Shown: piece after piece, positions 15,063 through 24,219 of the stretch | Numbering within the stretch: the first letter of the stretch is position 1 | How the letters are laid out: each line of letters begins with the position of its first letter | Assembly (NCBI GenBank): GCA_007134215.1 | Contig: SLLG01000239.1 | Location: 1-44,021 of the forward strand | Reading direction: 5' to 3' | Length of the DNA: 44,021 nt | Source of the DNA: Opitutales bacterium | GTDB lineage: Bacteria > Verrucomicrobiota > Verrucomicrobiia > Opitutales > Oceanipulchritudinaceae | The notes under the pieces: model-generated | Seen by the model: the letters and a program-made list of their open reading frames with translations, nothing else | What the model was told of the DNA's origin: nothing | Databases searched by the model: none | Made by a program: the position numbers and the translations under genes

Positions 15063-17615
15063 TTAGAAACGACTCTTGAGTGTCAGATAAACGGTTCTCG
15101 GTTCCTGCGGCATCCCTCCGGGATGAAGATACTTGCGGTTGGCAAGATTGCGCCCGTTGATCTGGACCGTGTGCTCGAAGCGGTTGCCCGTTGCGAAGGT
15201 GTAGGCAATCATGGCGTCGAAGAGAATCTGCGAGCCGAGGAGAACCTCTTTTTCGACGGCATCATCTGTTCCGACGAAGCTCGCTGCCGCCGGATTTTCC
15301 GTGCGCAGTTGGAAGCTGCCGTAGCGCCTGTCCAGCCAATTGAATCCGCCTCCAACAGAGAGTCCGTCAAAACGACCGTCGCTGAAGGTATATTTCGTCC
15401 AGAGGCCGATCTGGTGCTCCGGCACGGAAATACTCGGTGTATTGACGGGAATCTGGTTGCCCTCGCGGATTTCTGCGACGTTCTGGTTGAGAATCTCCAC
15501 CGAATCCAGATACGCGTAGGTAAGGACCCACTGCCAGTTGTCGGTGGGGCGGAAGAAGAGCTCCGTTTCAAAACCCTCCACACGGCGTCCGTTGTTCTGG
15601 TTGCCGATAATCGCGGTCTGCTGGTTGCCGCTGTCGTCGACGGCACCGGGCACGGCAAAGGAGAACGACTTCGGCACGCCGCTGAGTTCCACACGGAAGA
15701 GCGCGAACGAACCAGAGAGACGGTCGTCGAAGAGATCGAATTTCGCGCCGATCTCATACCCCGTTCCGCTGATCGGTGTAAGCGGTTCCGGATCGGTGAA
15801 AACGCGTTCGCCCGGCGGTTTCTCCAGCTCGGCCGCGATTTCGCTGTCAGATTTGATCCGGTTGACAAAACCGTTTTGCGGTCGGAACGACTCACTGTAC
15901 GACGCGTAAAGGTTGATTTGCTCATTGAGCCGATAAGACGTGCCCAACTGGAAGGTCGTTTCCTCCGAGGTGTTCAGCGGGAGACCGGGCCGCTCCACAC
16001 GCTGGGACTCCTCTTTGTCGTAACGGATGCCGCCAAGAATGAGCAGCCGGTCGTCGAGGAAGCGGCTGAGGTTGGAAATGAAGGCAGAGTAGTTCTTTCG
16101 GTCCTGAAAGTTCTGGGGCTGGAGCGGGCGGTTGAGATCGATCTCGAAGCGACCGGGAACGAGGAAGGCCGAACCGGTGACCGGATTGAAGGGATCCTCC
16201 GCCACGGCATCGGCGATCTCGGGGTTGACAATATTGCTGCCCCCGCCCGTCGCCACCGATCCGCGGAAGTTGTCATTCATGTGCTCAAGACCGATGAACG
16301 TCTGGTTCTCCACATCGCCAAGGTTCCAACGGCCGGTGATCTCGAGCTGCCCGGTAAAATCGAAATTCCGCCGCTTGAAGTGGTTCCATGAATACCCGGC
16401 GGCTTTGTCGCCGGAGAGGCCGAGTGCCCAGATGTCACCCCACGCCGAGCGCCGGACAATGTTGTGGTGTACGACATAGAGGCGCGAGGCCCACGCATCG
16501 CCGAGCTGCTGCCGGACCTCGAGCGAGACCGTGTGCTGGTCGACATCATTGAAGGCGTTGGCGGGCACGAAATTATTGCGCCGCCCCCAGAACTCGGCGT
16601 ATCCGTTCCAAAACCGATTGCCCTCCGAAGAGGCTGTGTAGAACAAATACGGCTGCCCCGTGCCCGGATCGGTGAATTCCACCGGCGGGTTCAGTGCGTA
16701 GCTGTCGCGCGGGTCCTGCCCGGCGAGAACGCGCACGCCGAGATTTTCCACCGGTTCGGTGAATCCGGCTACAAGCTCCTGGAAGATCTCACGCCATTGC
16801 GTGTTGTATTCGGGAAGCGGGCTGGCGTTGAAGGAGTTCTGGTTCAGGTAGTCCCACTGCACGGTGACCGTTGTTTGGCGGAAGGGTTTGTATTGAAGCA
16901 ATCCCGACCAAAACGAGCGCTCGTCCTCGGTGTTCTCGCGCCAGCCGCCGTCACGCTTGTAGGAGGCGTCAAAGCGGTAGAGCACTTCGTGGCGTCCGTC
17001 GTCGCGCCCCGCGTAGAGGGGGCCGGTATGGTTGATCTGCGCGCGGTAGTGACCGTAGCTGCCCCACGTGAACTGAACATCCGTGCGAAACTCGTCGAGC
17101 GGGCGCATCGTGAGGTAGTTGACGATCCCGCCCGGCTCGACTTGCCCGTAGAGAAGCGACATCGGCCCCTTCACGACCTCGACCCGTTCGACGTTTGTCA
17201 TATCCTGGCTGTAGAGTTGGTTGATGCCGTTCCGTTTCGAACGAAGCGTGCGCAGGCCGCGGATGTAGAAACCACCTGTCTCCTCGGCAGTAGTGGAAGC
17301 CCCTTGGGTCACCCCGGCGGTGAAGCGCACGGAGTCCTCGAGGGTGAGCGAATAGGTGTCCTCCAGAAACTCCCGCGTAAGGGAAGTGATCGTCAGCGGC
17401 ACTTCGCGGATGATGGCGTTGAACCGCGTGGCCGAAAGGGTGTTGCGCACCTGGTAGCCGCGCACCTCGCCTCCGGTCACGGTAAAGGGATCGAGCAAAT
17501 AGACATCATCATCGTCCAACTGTGCGTGAAGCGTCCCGGAAAGGACGACAACCGTTGCGGCAAGGGCACCGCATATACGGCGTAGAGTCCGCGGGATCTG
17601 ATGGTATTGATTCAT
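15063..17615 (-). CDS. TonB-dependent outer-membrane receptor
   Basis: The 850-aa protein has a signal peptide (hydrophobic ICGALAATVVVLSGTLHAQ) and a plug domain from about residue 40 with FTVTGGEVRGYQV, TAGVTQGAS..GFYIRGLR, and VERVEVVKGPMSLLYGQVEPGG, the standard plug signature. The remainder is a 22-strand-type barrel that closes with the C-terminal aromatic RTVYLTLKSRF. It would import a ligand too large for porins, using TonB energy. The layout resembles siderophore-type receptors of Verrucomicrobiota that have been recruited to glycan uptake. It has no SusD neighbour; instead two tandem secreted proteins follow it and a secreted beta-helix protein precedes it by 41 bp. Glycan oligomer import is therefore the likelier role. 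Confidence 0.93.
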   Translation of the reverse strand: MNQYHQIPRTLRRICGALAATVVVLSGTLHAQLDDDDVYLLDPFTVTGGEVRGYQVRNTLSATRFNAIIREVPLTITSLTREFLEDTYSLTLEDSVRFTAGVTQGASTTAEETGGFYIRGLRTLRSKRNGINQLYSQDMTNVERVEVVKGPMSLLYGQVEPGGIVNYLTMRPLDEFRTDVQFTWGSYGHYRAQINHTGPLYAGRDDGRHEVLYRFDASYKRDGGWRENTEDERSFWSGLLQYKPFRQTTVTVQWDYLNQNSFNASPLPEYNTQWREIFQELVAGFTEPVENLGVRVLAGQDPRDSYALNPPVEFTDPGTGQPYLFYTASSEGNRFWNGYAEFWGRRNNFVPANAFNDVDQHTVSLEVRQQLGDAWASRLYVVHHNIVRRSAWGDIWALGLSGDKAAGYSWNHFKRRNFDFTGQLEITGRWNLGDVENQTFIGLEHMNDNFRGSVATGGGSNIVNPEIADAVAEDPFNPVTGSAFLVPGRFEIDLNRPLQPQNFQDRKNYSAFISNLSRFLDDRLLILGGIRYDKEESQRVERPGLPLNTSEETTFQLGTSYRLNEQINLYASYSESFRPQNGFVNRIKSDSEIAAELEKPPGERVFTDPEPLTPISGTGYEIGAKFDLFDDRLSGSFALFRVELSGVPKSFSFAVPGAVDDSGNQQTAIIGNQNNGRRVEGFETELFFRPTDNWQWVLTYAYLDSVEILNQNVAEIREGNQIPVNTPSISVPEHQIGLWTKYTFSDGRFDGLSVGGGFNWLDRRYGSFQLRTENPAAASFVGTDDAVEKEVLLGSQILFDAMIAYTFATGNRFEHTVQINGRNLANRKYLHPGGMPQEPRTVYLTLKSRF

Positions 17616-17656
17616 AGGGTAAATGACGATTGCTTACGGTCGACGGGGTTTCGGGC

Positions 17657-20600
17657 TCACTCGCGCCACTCGCCGGTGGAGGCATCATAGAAGGCGGAGC
17701 TGCCGACGCTTCCACGGGCGTAGAGCCAGTCTTCGGCAGCGCTGTCGTAAAACCACGGATAGAGGTCGCGCCGGGTCCAGAGCCAGCCGAAGCCTTCCGT
17801 CCACATCCACGCGCTCGCGAGCGTGCCCGGCGGCACATGGAAGTAGCGGCCCAGCTCCGCCGACCACGCCCAATCGCCCGCGAACAGCGTATAGTGGCCG
17901 AGGTCCGGATGGTAGACTTCATCCGCGGCATAGCCGACAAAGCCGTCCCAGAAGGTGAAGCCCGCCGTCGTGCCTTCCACAACGAGTGCGGGACGGTAAG
18001 CCGCCGCCACGGTCGCATCGGGCGAATACCACTCGACGTAGTTGTTCTGTCCGTCGTCGTTCGGCGTAGAGCGGAGCTGAAGCCCCAGATAGTGGCGGCC
18101 TTCCGTGATGCACGCCCGCAACGCATCCCGGATGGGAAAGGCGGAAGATGTATTCACCGCAAAACTGTCCGCATCCTGCCTGGTGACAAAGGAGGCCTCC
18201 CGTCCAAAGGCTGCCGCGGTTACCACGCCGAAGACAGGTTCGGTGATGCGGTAGAGATTCACATCGAGAGGATTGACCAGCGCGCGGGGGGTCACCTCAT
18301 AGGTCGCCACCCGGATCGCGTCAGCCGCACCTCGCAACCGGTAAATATCGAGCTCGGCATGCAACCTGACCTCGGTGTCCTGAGCGTGTGTGGCGACGGC
18401 CTCGTCGCCCGTGCGGAGCATGAGCGCTTCGATGGCCGCGTTACCCTGGCCGTTCCGCGGTGGCCGGTCGTCAATCCGGCGGAACTGCCCCCGCTGCGGG
18501 CGCAGGACCAGTCGCTCGCCGAGGACGACGGACACCGCGAAAGTTTCAAAGGTCTCGTGCAGGCCGTTGCGCACGCGCACGCCGATTTCGTAGTCGCCTA
18601 CCCTACTGAAATGAGCGCGCGCCGTTGCCGCTGCGGGGTTGTCGAACGACACCTCGCCAGGTCCGCTCACACGGGACCAGTGCACCGACGGCACCCCCGG
18701 TCCGTTTCCTTCGACCTCCGCAATGAGAACCGCGCCGTCCTGCAAGTCGGGAACACGGGTGTGGAAAACCCGCACCTCCGGCGCGGAGCTTGTGGCGTCG
18801 TCGGCATAGCGGCTGGTGTAGAGCGGAATCATTGCTCCCGCCGCCCCCGGCCCCGCCCGGCTAAGCGTATCGCGGTGGACCACTATTGGATCGGTCGTTG
18901 GGAGGCGGCGGCGTTCACCGTCGCGGTATTCATCGCTGATGAACCGGTGGCGGAAATTCCAGTTCGGCGGGCCATGCACTTCGACAGCGCGTTCCAGAGC
19001 CGATACCGTGATCTGCGCGTCCTCAACAAAAAAAACGGGGGTATCAAAAGGCTCCAGCTCGACGCCGTGACTTACGTTCATAACCCCTCCCAGCAGTTCG
19101 AATCGAGCCTGGTCGTGGGCGTAAATCATCGGCCCCTGCTGCTCACCGAACTTCGCGCCGAACATCCAGAAGTCGCCGCCGCTCATGACAAGCATAGGCA
19201 AAGCCATTTCCGGATTGAACTGAAAGGCCCACGACTGCTGATCGTGAATCACCCAGCTCGCCAAGTCCGGCCGAAACTGCTGCCCACCGGGGACATTGCA
19301 CACATTGGTGATGAAGAGGCGTCCCGTCGAAGGATCGTTTCGATACACGCCGCCGGAGATCCAGAAAATATCCTTGAGGATAAGATCCGCGTTGGAGCGG
19401 TTGTGGATCAGGTATTCCTTCAGGTTATGCTGCCATTCCCCCCAGATTTGTTCGATGATGACTGCGGGATGGTCACTCACGCCCAGCTCAAAGACCGGCT
19501 TGCCGCTCCCTGTGAGGGGAAAGGCCAAGTGGATCTGCGCGTAGTTACTGGCGATGCGTTTGACGGAGGGACCGATCCGTATCGTGTCGCTGACCACAAA
19601 ACGGCCGGGCTTAAGGAAAATTGTTTCGGCACCTGACATCATCGCCTCGCGTAGGTAGGCGGTGTGATCGCTTCGGCCCGCAGGGTCGACCACGAGCCAG
19701 TCGTGGGGAGCGTCCCATTCGACGACCGGAAACTCCGGCTCCGGCAGGTAGAGAAAATCTTCAGGCGCATGCTCCCAGACCTTGTATGCCGGTCCATTGC
19801 GGTAGCTGCCGTCCGCCCCAGTCGCCTCCACCCGGCTGCCATTGTCATTGAGCAAGTAGCCGTATCCGGTCTGTGTGACGTTGCGCAGGTAAAAGAAATC
19901 GCCGTTTCCGATAAGGGCAGACCCCTCTGCCGTGAGGCCTTCGGGCGTCCGGAATTCCGCGTTGAGGAAAAGGATGTTTCCGTCGCGGAACACGCTGTCG
20001 AGGACGGGCACGGTGTTTTCACTCCTGAGGTTGTAGATTGTCACCGGCTTGCGGTGCGTCCGAATGCCAACCTGACGCTGCCCGATAAGGTCGATATCCT
20101 TCAAGACCCAGGAGTAGACCGACGTGATTGTGTTATCCATGCGGATTCCGATATCAAATCCCTCGATACGAACATTTTCAGCAATTGCCGGAGCCGAGAT
20201 GGCAGAGGAGAGATCCAGGCCGACAGAGCCTGCCCCATCGGGATCGAGCGAGCGGATCGTCACGTTGCTCATCCGGGTGACGTTGTTTCCCTGGAACCGC
20301 ACGGCCACGGCACCCGGGTTGCCCGCGCCGACCTCAACCGTGAAGTTTTCGAAGGTATTGAGAAATCCATTGTTCGTCCAATCGCCCTCAAAATAGCTGA
20401 TCACCGGCGTCCGCCGGGCGGCGTCCTGAAAAGCCGTCGTGTTGTCCGGCACAAAGAGCGTAACGCCCTCGCGGCTCTCGCCCTGCATCAGGATGTACTG
20501 GCCACCTGGCGTGCGCGTCTCCAGAACCACCGGTTCCTCAATCCGGTAACGCCCGTCCGGAAAATAAACAAACATCGGCACGCCGACCGGCCACGTGCGG

Positions 20601-20827
20601 GCATGAAGCGAGGCGGCCAGAATTGCCGCTGAGCTGTCCGACTCTCCCGTCGGGTCCGCATTGAACGGTGCCTGCGTCACATCGACGACAAAGCCACCCC
20701 CGTCCGGGTAGCCTATGTGTTCGCGGGAACCGGTCATCGCCGCCGCTCCCGCCGACAGGACACAGCACGCAAGGACGGAAAGAAGGAAATTCGCGCGGGG
20801 TATTCTCAAGGGTATCGCCAACATCAC
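17657..20827 (-). CDS. Secreted right-handed beta-helix (pectate-lyase-superfamily) protein with C-terminal GW module
   Basis: A 1056-aa secreted protein. After a signal peptide (to about residue 30) the start of the mature part, VDVTQAPFNADPTGESDSSAAILAA, is the classic opening of Pectate_lyase_3 proteins, followed by PVFVYFPDGRYRIEEPV-like sequence and many parallel beta-helix turns to about residue 650. A PKD/Ig-like segment follows (VHWSRVSGPGEVSFDNPAAATARAHFSRVGDYEIGVRV region) and then a DNRLRE-like beta domain. The last 90 residues are an aromatic module (FAGDWAWSAELGRYF, GFGWLWTRRDLYPWFY, WLYARG) seen at the ends of Opitutales extracellular proteins, perhaps for surface retention. Catalytic residues cannot be assigned, so lyase or hydrolase activity on a pectin-like or algal glycan is inferred. 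It heads the minus-strand locus behind a LacI-type operator. Confidence 0.85.
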   Translation of the reverse strand: MMLAIPLRIPRANFLLSVLACCVLSAGAAAMTGSREHIGYPDGGGFVVDVTQAPFNADPTGESDSSAAILAASLHARTWPVGVPMFVYFPDGRYRIEEPVVLETRTPGGQYILMQGESREGVTLFVPDNTTAFQDAARRTPVISYFEGDWTNNGFLNTFENFTVEVGAGNPGAVAVRFQGNNVTRMSNVTIRSLDPDGAGSVGLDLSSAISAPAIAENVRIEGFDIGIRMDNTITSVYSWVLKDIDLIGQRQVGIRTHRKPVTIYNLRSENTVPVLDSVFRDGNILFLNAEFRTPEGLTAEGSALIGNGDFFYLRNVTQTGYGYLLNDNGSRVEATGADGSYRNGPAYKVWEHAPEDFLYLPEPEFPVVEWDAPHDWLVVDPAGRSDHTAYLREAMMSGAETIFLKPGRFVVSDTIRIGPSVKRIASNYAQIHLAFPLTGSGKPVFELGVSDHPAVIIEQIWGEWQHNLKEYLIHNRSNADLILKDIFWISGGVYRNDPSTGRLFITNVCNVPGGQQFRPDLASWVIHDQQSWAFQFNPEMALPMLVMSGGDFWMFGAKFGEQQGPMIYAHDQARFELLGGVMNVSHGVELEPFDTPVFFVEDAQITVSALERAVEVHGPPNWNFRHRFISDEYRDGERRRLPTTDPIVVHRDTLSRAGPGAAGAMIPLYTSRYADDATSSAPEVRVFHTRVPDLQDGAVLIAEVEGNGPGVPSVHWSRVSGPGEVSFDNPAAATARAHFSRVGDYEIGVRVRNGLHETFETFAVSVVLGERLVLRPQRGQFRRIDDRPPRNGQGNAAIEALMLRTGDEAVATHAQDTEVRLHAELDIYRLRGAADAIRVATYEVTPRALVNPLDVNLYRITEPVFGVVTAAAFGREASFVTRQDADSFAVNTSSAFPIRDALRACITEGRHYLGLQLRSTPNDDGQNNYVEWYSPDATVAAAYRPALVVEGTTAGFTFWDGFVGYAADEVYHPDLGHYTLFAGDWAWSAELGRYFHVPPGTLASAWMWTEGFGWLWTRRDLYPWFYDSAAEDWLYARGSVGSSAFYDASTGEWRE

Positions 20828-20878
20828 TTTTCAATCTCTTCCCCTCCGCCCCGCCCGTCAATGCGCCCGGCAGCCCGA

Positions 20879-20897
20879 TTGGTGTAAGGTAAACCAA
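20879..20897. promoter_or_regulatory. Candidate LacI operator in the divergent promoter of the glycan locus
   Basis: TTGGTGTAAGGTAAACCAA is an imperfect dyad (7 of 9 base pairs around the central base), about 52 bp upstream of the beta-helix gene and 43 bp upstream of the sulfatase gene. It matches the lacI leader site in 16 of 19 bases. A repressor here could shut both divergent transcripts. Confidence 0.6.
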
Positions 20898-20939
20898 ACA
20901 AGGCATCGCAATTCGAAAGGCAGATGCGACCGTGGCGGC

Positions 20940-22184
20940 ATGTCAGGTTCACCGCGTCCAAACATCCTGCTGATCAACACCCACGACAGCGGCCGCTATT
21001 TCGGCTGTTACGGGGTGACGACGGCACGCACACCGCATGTCGACAGGCTCGCGGGCGACGGAGTGCTCTTCGCGAATATGACGGCGGCCTCGCCGATTTG
21101 CTCGCCGAGCCGGGGAGCTATGGTGACGGGCCGCTGGCCCCAGCGCAACGGACTCCTCGGCCTCACGCACCACGGTTTCCGGCTCAACGAAGGCGAACGG
21201 CACATGGCGGTGCTCTTCCGGGAGGCGGGGTATGCCACCGCTCTCTTCCATTTTCAGCATGTCGCCGCAAAGGAAGCATGGGCGGACCTCGGCTTCGATG
21301 CATTCCTCGCCCGCTCCCGCGACGACGAGGAACCCGTCTACCCGAAGATGGCGCGTCCCGCGCCGGAGGTCGCCTCCGCTTTCACCGCGTATTTGGATAC
21401 CCGCGAAACGGAGCGGCCCTTTTTTGCCCAGATCAATTTCAATGAAACACACACGCCTTTCGACTTCGGGGGCGTGCGGCCCGACCGCGCGCGCGGAGTC
21501 ACCGTGCCACCGTGGATCGAGGCCGACGCGGACGCGGATGCGCACTTCGCCCGCCTGCAGGGTGCGGTCAACGCCCTCGACACGGGCGTGGGCATCCTCC
21601 TCGACGCCCTGCGGCAAAACGGGCTCGAAGAAAACACGGTCGTCCTCTTCGCCACCGACCACGGATTCGAAGGCGCCCGCGACAAATGGTCGTGCTACGA
21701 GGCGGGCCTCGGTATCGCCGCCATCGCACGCTGGCCGGCGGCGGGGATCGCGGGCGGGCGGCGTATCGAGGCGCCGGTCTCCAATGTCGACATCCTCCCC
21801 ACCCTGCTCGACCTCGCGGGCATCGCGGCACCCGGTGCCCTCGACGGCCTGAGCCTCGCCCCCGCCCTTCGGGGTGAAGCCGAGGCCGATCCGGAGCGCC
21901 CGGTCTTCGCCGTCTACCACAACAGCGGCATCCGCAGCGTGCGGACGGGCAACTGGAAACTCATCCGCAACTTCTCGGCGGAACCGTATGTTGAGGATCC
22001 ACCCGCCACGCTCCGGAAGCGCAAGCCCCGGCATCCGCGACCGCCCGTCGAACTCTATAATCTTTCCGTCGACCCCCATGAACTCCACAACCTCGCCGCC
22101 GAACGGCCTGAAATGGCGCGCGAACTCGACCGGCACCTCGCCGGGTGGATGCGCGCGGTGAACGATCCCATCCTTCCCCAATGA
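20940..22184 (+). CDS. Formylglycine-dependent sulfatase (S1 family, SGSH-like)
   Basis: A 414-aa sulfatase. The N-terminus RPNILLINTHDSGRYFGCYG carries the metal-binding acids, and CSPSRGAMVTGRWP holds the C-x-P-x-R modification site in which Cys54 would be converted to formylglycine by a sulfatase-maturing enzyme not present in this window. A later ATDHGFEG supplies the second metal acid and histidine. The THD opening and short length resemble the heparan N-sulfatase-like group of type I sulfatases. No signal peptide is visible, so action on imported sulfated oligosaccharides is likely. The stop codon overlaps the start of the next gene (ATGA), so the two are translationally coupled. It is divergent from the beta-helix gene. 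Confidence 0.92.
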   Translation: MSGSPRPNILLINTHDSGRYFGCYGVTTARTPHVDRLAGDGVLFANMTAASPICSPSRGAMVTGRWPQRNGLLGLTHHGFRLNEGERHMAVLFREAGYATALFHFQHVAAKEAWADLGFDAFLARSRDDEEPVYPKMARPAPEVASAFTAYLDTRETERPFFAQINFNETHTPFDFGGVRPDRARGVTVPPWIEADADADAHFARLQGAVNALDTGVGILLDALRQNGLEENTVVLFATDHGFEGARDKWSCYEAGLGIAAIARWPAAGIAGGRRIEAPVSNVDILPTLLDLAGIAAPGALDGLSLAPALRGEAEADPERPVFAVYHNSGIRSVRTGNWKLIRNFSAEPYVEDPPATLRKRKPRHPRPPVELYNLSVDPHELHNLAAERPEMARELDRHLAGWMRAVNDPILPQ

Positions 22185-23392
22185 AACCCATCAACGTCTG
22201 TATCATCGGTGCGGGACAGTTCTCGCAGTGTTTCGTCCCACTCTACCAAGCGCATCCGCTTGTGGGCGAAGTCTCGCTCTGCGAGGTCCTGCCGGAGCGC
22301 CTCAAGGCCGAAGCCGGGCGCCTCGGCGTGGCCCGGCGCTTCACACGCTATGCCGATGTCCTCGCCGCGCGCGATATCGATGCGGTGGCGCTGTTCACGC
22401 AACGCTGGGCGCACGCCCCCATGGCCCTCGAAGCGCTCAATGCGGGCAAACACGTCTACAGCGCCGTGCCCGCCGCCACCACCCTCGACGAGCTGCACGC
22501 CCTCACCGAAGCCGTGCAACGCACCGGTCTCACTTACATGATGGGCGAGACCAGCCTCTACTACGGCAGCCGCCTCTTCATGAAAGAGAAGTGGGATGCC
22601 GGGGCCTTCGGACACTTTGTGTATGGGGAAGGTGAATACTACCACAACATGACGCATGGCTTCTACGAGGCCTTCCAGTATTCCGGGGGTAAAGACTGGA
22701 AGCAGACGGCGAGCTATCCGCCCATGCTGTATCCCACCCACTCCCTTTCCATGATCCTCTCCGTCACGGGCGCGCGCGCCACCAAGGTGGCCTGCCTCGG
22801 TTACACCGACCGCCACGACGACGGCGTCTTCCGCGCCGATGTCTCGCAGTGGCGGAACACCTTCTCCAACCAGACCGCCCTCATGCGCACGAGCGACGGC
22901 GGCATGCTCCGCGTCAATGAGTTCCGCCGCCTCGGCCAGAGCGGCGGGCGCTCCGTGCGCGGCAGCCTTTACGGAACGGAGGGTGCCTTCGAGGAGCAGA
23001 CAAACGGCGCCCTCTGGACCAACCGCGACATGGACGGCGCGGAGGATGTCGAACCCCGCCTCCACTGCAAAGGCGTCCACTCCCACGAACAATGGGAAGC
23101 GGTCAAGGTCGACGTCGCCCTGAAAGGAGAGTTCACGAGCGGTTTTGCACCCGTGCATCAAAAACACCGCGGCCGCCTGCCCGCTGCCTACAAAACCCAG
23201 CCCAACGGCCACGAGGGTTCGCATCAGTTCCTCACCGACGACTTCGTCACCGCCGTCTGCCGCGGGCAACTGCCCTCCTGCTCCGTGTGGGACGCCGCCC
23301 GCTACAACGCCCCCGGCATCGTCGCCCACGCCTCCTCCCTGCGCGAAGGTGAGTGGCTCGACATCCCTGACTTCGGCTCGCCAATGCAATAG
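22181..23392 (+). CDS. Gfo/Idh/MocA-family oxidoreductase lacking the EKP lysine
   Basis: A 403-aa NAD(P)-dependent sugar oxidoreductase-like protein. The Rossmann motif is IIGAGQFSQ at residues 8-16. At the position where most family members have EKP, this one reads YSAVPAATT, so the usual catalytic lysine is replaced. The C-terminal substrate domain has MGETSLYYGSRLFMKEK and THSLSMILSVTGA. It overlaps the sulfatase gene by 4 bp and may work on the desulfated sugar, or have lost classical dehydrogenase chemistry. Downstream lies a block of decayed sugar-catabolism genes, suggesting the operon was once longer. Confidence 0.85.
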   Translation: MKPINVCIIGAGQFSQCFVPLYQAHPLVGEVSLCEVLPERLKAEAGRLGVARRFTRYADVLAARDIDAVALFTQRWAHAPMALEALNAGKHVYSAVPAATTLDELHALTEAVQRTGLTYMMGETSLYYGSRLFMKEKWDAGAFGHFVYGEGEYYHNMTHGFYEAFQYSGGKDWKQTASYPPMLYPTHSLSMILSVTGARATKVACLGYTDRHDDGVFRADVSQWRNTFSNQTALMRTSDGGMLRVNEFRRLGQSGGRSVRGSLYGTEGAFEEQTNGALWTNRDMDGAEDVEPRLHCKGVHSHEQWEAVKVDVALKGEFTSGFAPVHQKHRGRLPAAYKTQPNGHEGSHQFLTDDFVTAVCRGQLPSCSVWDAARYNAPGIVAHASSLREGEWLDIPDFGSPMQ

Positions 23393-23414
23393 CCCCGCCC
23401 ACAACGAACGCCAC

Positions 23415-23541
23415 GTAGAATTCCGCTGGAATCCGTTTGTTCCCCCCGGCAAAGCCGCCTGGGAGGACGTGGCCCGCTTCCTGCTCGAGCGTTCCTACCG
23501 GAAACCGCTGCAACTCGAGACATCACCCGAAACCCATCGCG
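23415..23541 (+). pseudogene. C-terminal fragment of a sugar isomerase/epimerase-like TIM barrel
   Basis: This frame reads VEFRWNPFVPPGKAAWEDVARFLLERSYRKPLQLETSPE in short pieces: 'FVPPGKAAWEDVARFLLE' and 'YRKPLQLETSPE'. The pattern (PPG-x-G/A-x-x-W...L...Y-x-x-P-L-x-L-E) is the last helix and strand of AP-endonuclease-2 / xylose-isomerase-like barrels. No upstream part or start codon exists; the frame continues back only into the neighbouring gene in another frame. Confidence 0.45.
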
Positions 23542-23841
23542 TCTGCACGGACCCGACAAAGGCCCGCTCACTTTACGGGCAAGCCACGGGGCCGTCTTCG
23601 CGCGCAGGCGGCGGCGGGCGAAGTAGGTTGGGTCGGTTGTCAGTTGCAAGCGCCAATCCGCCCCGGCCGCCGACAAGGGAACGGCTTCGCCCGGTTGGCA
23701 GGGCGCGGTGCGGAAACGGGTGCGGCGCGAGCCCTCGTGCTCGGCAACGATGAGGGAGCTTCTGAAAGGCAGGCTTTGGAGCATGCTGGAAATTCATCCG
23801 GGCCGCGATCACGGTCAAGGCGGCCTTGGTGTCGATCGAAT

Positions 23842-24054
23842 TTATGGTAAAGCCTTTTGCTGTCGCGCGCTGAAGCTCACCGAATACGGCAGATCCTGCA
23901 TCGTTGTGCCATCCATCCAAGTGCCATCGATGAGGGTGTGCTTACGGTGGTCGGGTTTGCCGGACTCGTTGCGGATGAGGTGGGCAGTGAGGATGTCGTC
24001 CCGCAACCAGAATTCCTGAAAGTCGGCCCCCAAGTTGGCGTCGCGCCACGGCAA
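23842..24054 (-). pseudogene. C-terminal remnant of a second LacI-family regulator
   Basis: The 70 codons include DDILTAHLIRNESGKPDHRK and LIDGTWMDGTTM, which align with ADILTAHIIRNERGVPTHPK and MIEGSWVDRGTV at the C-terminus of the intact LacI protein at 9942-11039. A natural stop codon ends the fragment. The DNA-binding domain and most of the ligand domain are missing. The residues before the match do not continue the LacI family, so the break lies near 24030. Confidence 0.75.
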
Positions 24055-24122
24055 GCGTCCAGACCCACAACTGTGGCCGGGTGGCCATCCTGGCCAACGG
24101 CTTTGTGGCCCCTGCGCCTCGT

Positions 24123-24219
24123 CCCCCCGGCGGCATCGGTCCGGATAACCTCGGCGACTACCTCGCCTGCCCCTTCGTCATCGCCGTCGGCGGCTCGTAG
24201 CTCACCGACCGCAAAAGCG
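24123..24219 (+). pseudogene. KDPG-aldolase (Eda-like) C-terminal remnant with a nonsense codon
   Basis: The frame reads PPGGIGPDNLGDYLACPFVIAVGGS, then TAG, then LTDRKSAA. Intact KDPG/KHG aldolases have PTGGI-x-x-x-N-x-x-x-YL...V-x-x-GGSW at this place, so the TAG at 24198-24200 replaces the conserved tryptophan codon TGG by one base change. Everything upstream of about 24120 is missing. KDPG aldolase splits KDPG to pyruvate and glyceraldehyde 3-phosphate in uronate and gluconate breakdown. Confidence 0.65.

Noticed and set aside
17630-19636. Long open frame antisense to the beta-helix protein gene
   Set aside because: No domain or signal peptide; the minus frame has a signal peptide and the Pectate_lyase_3 opening.
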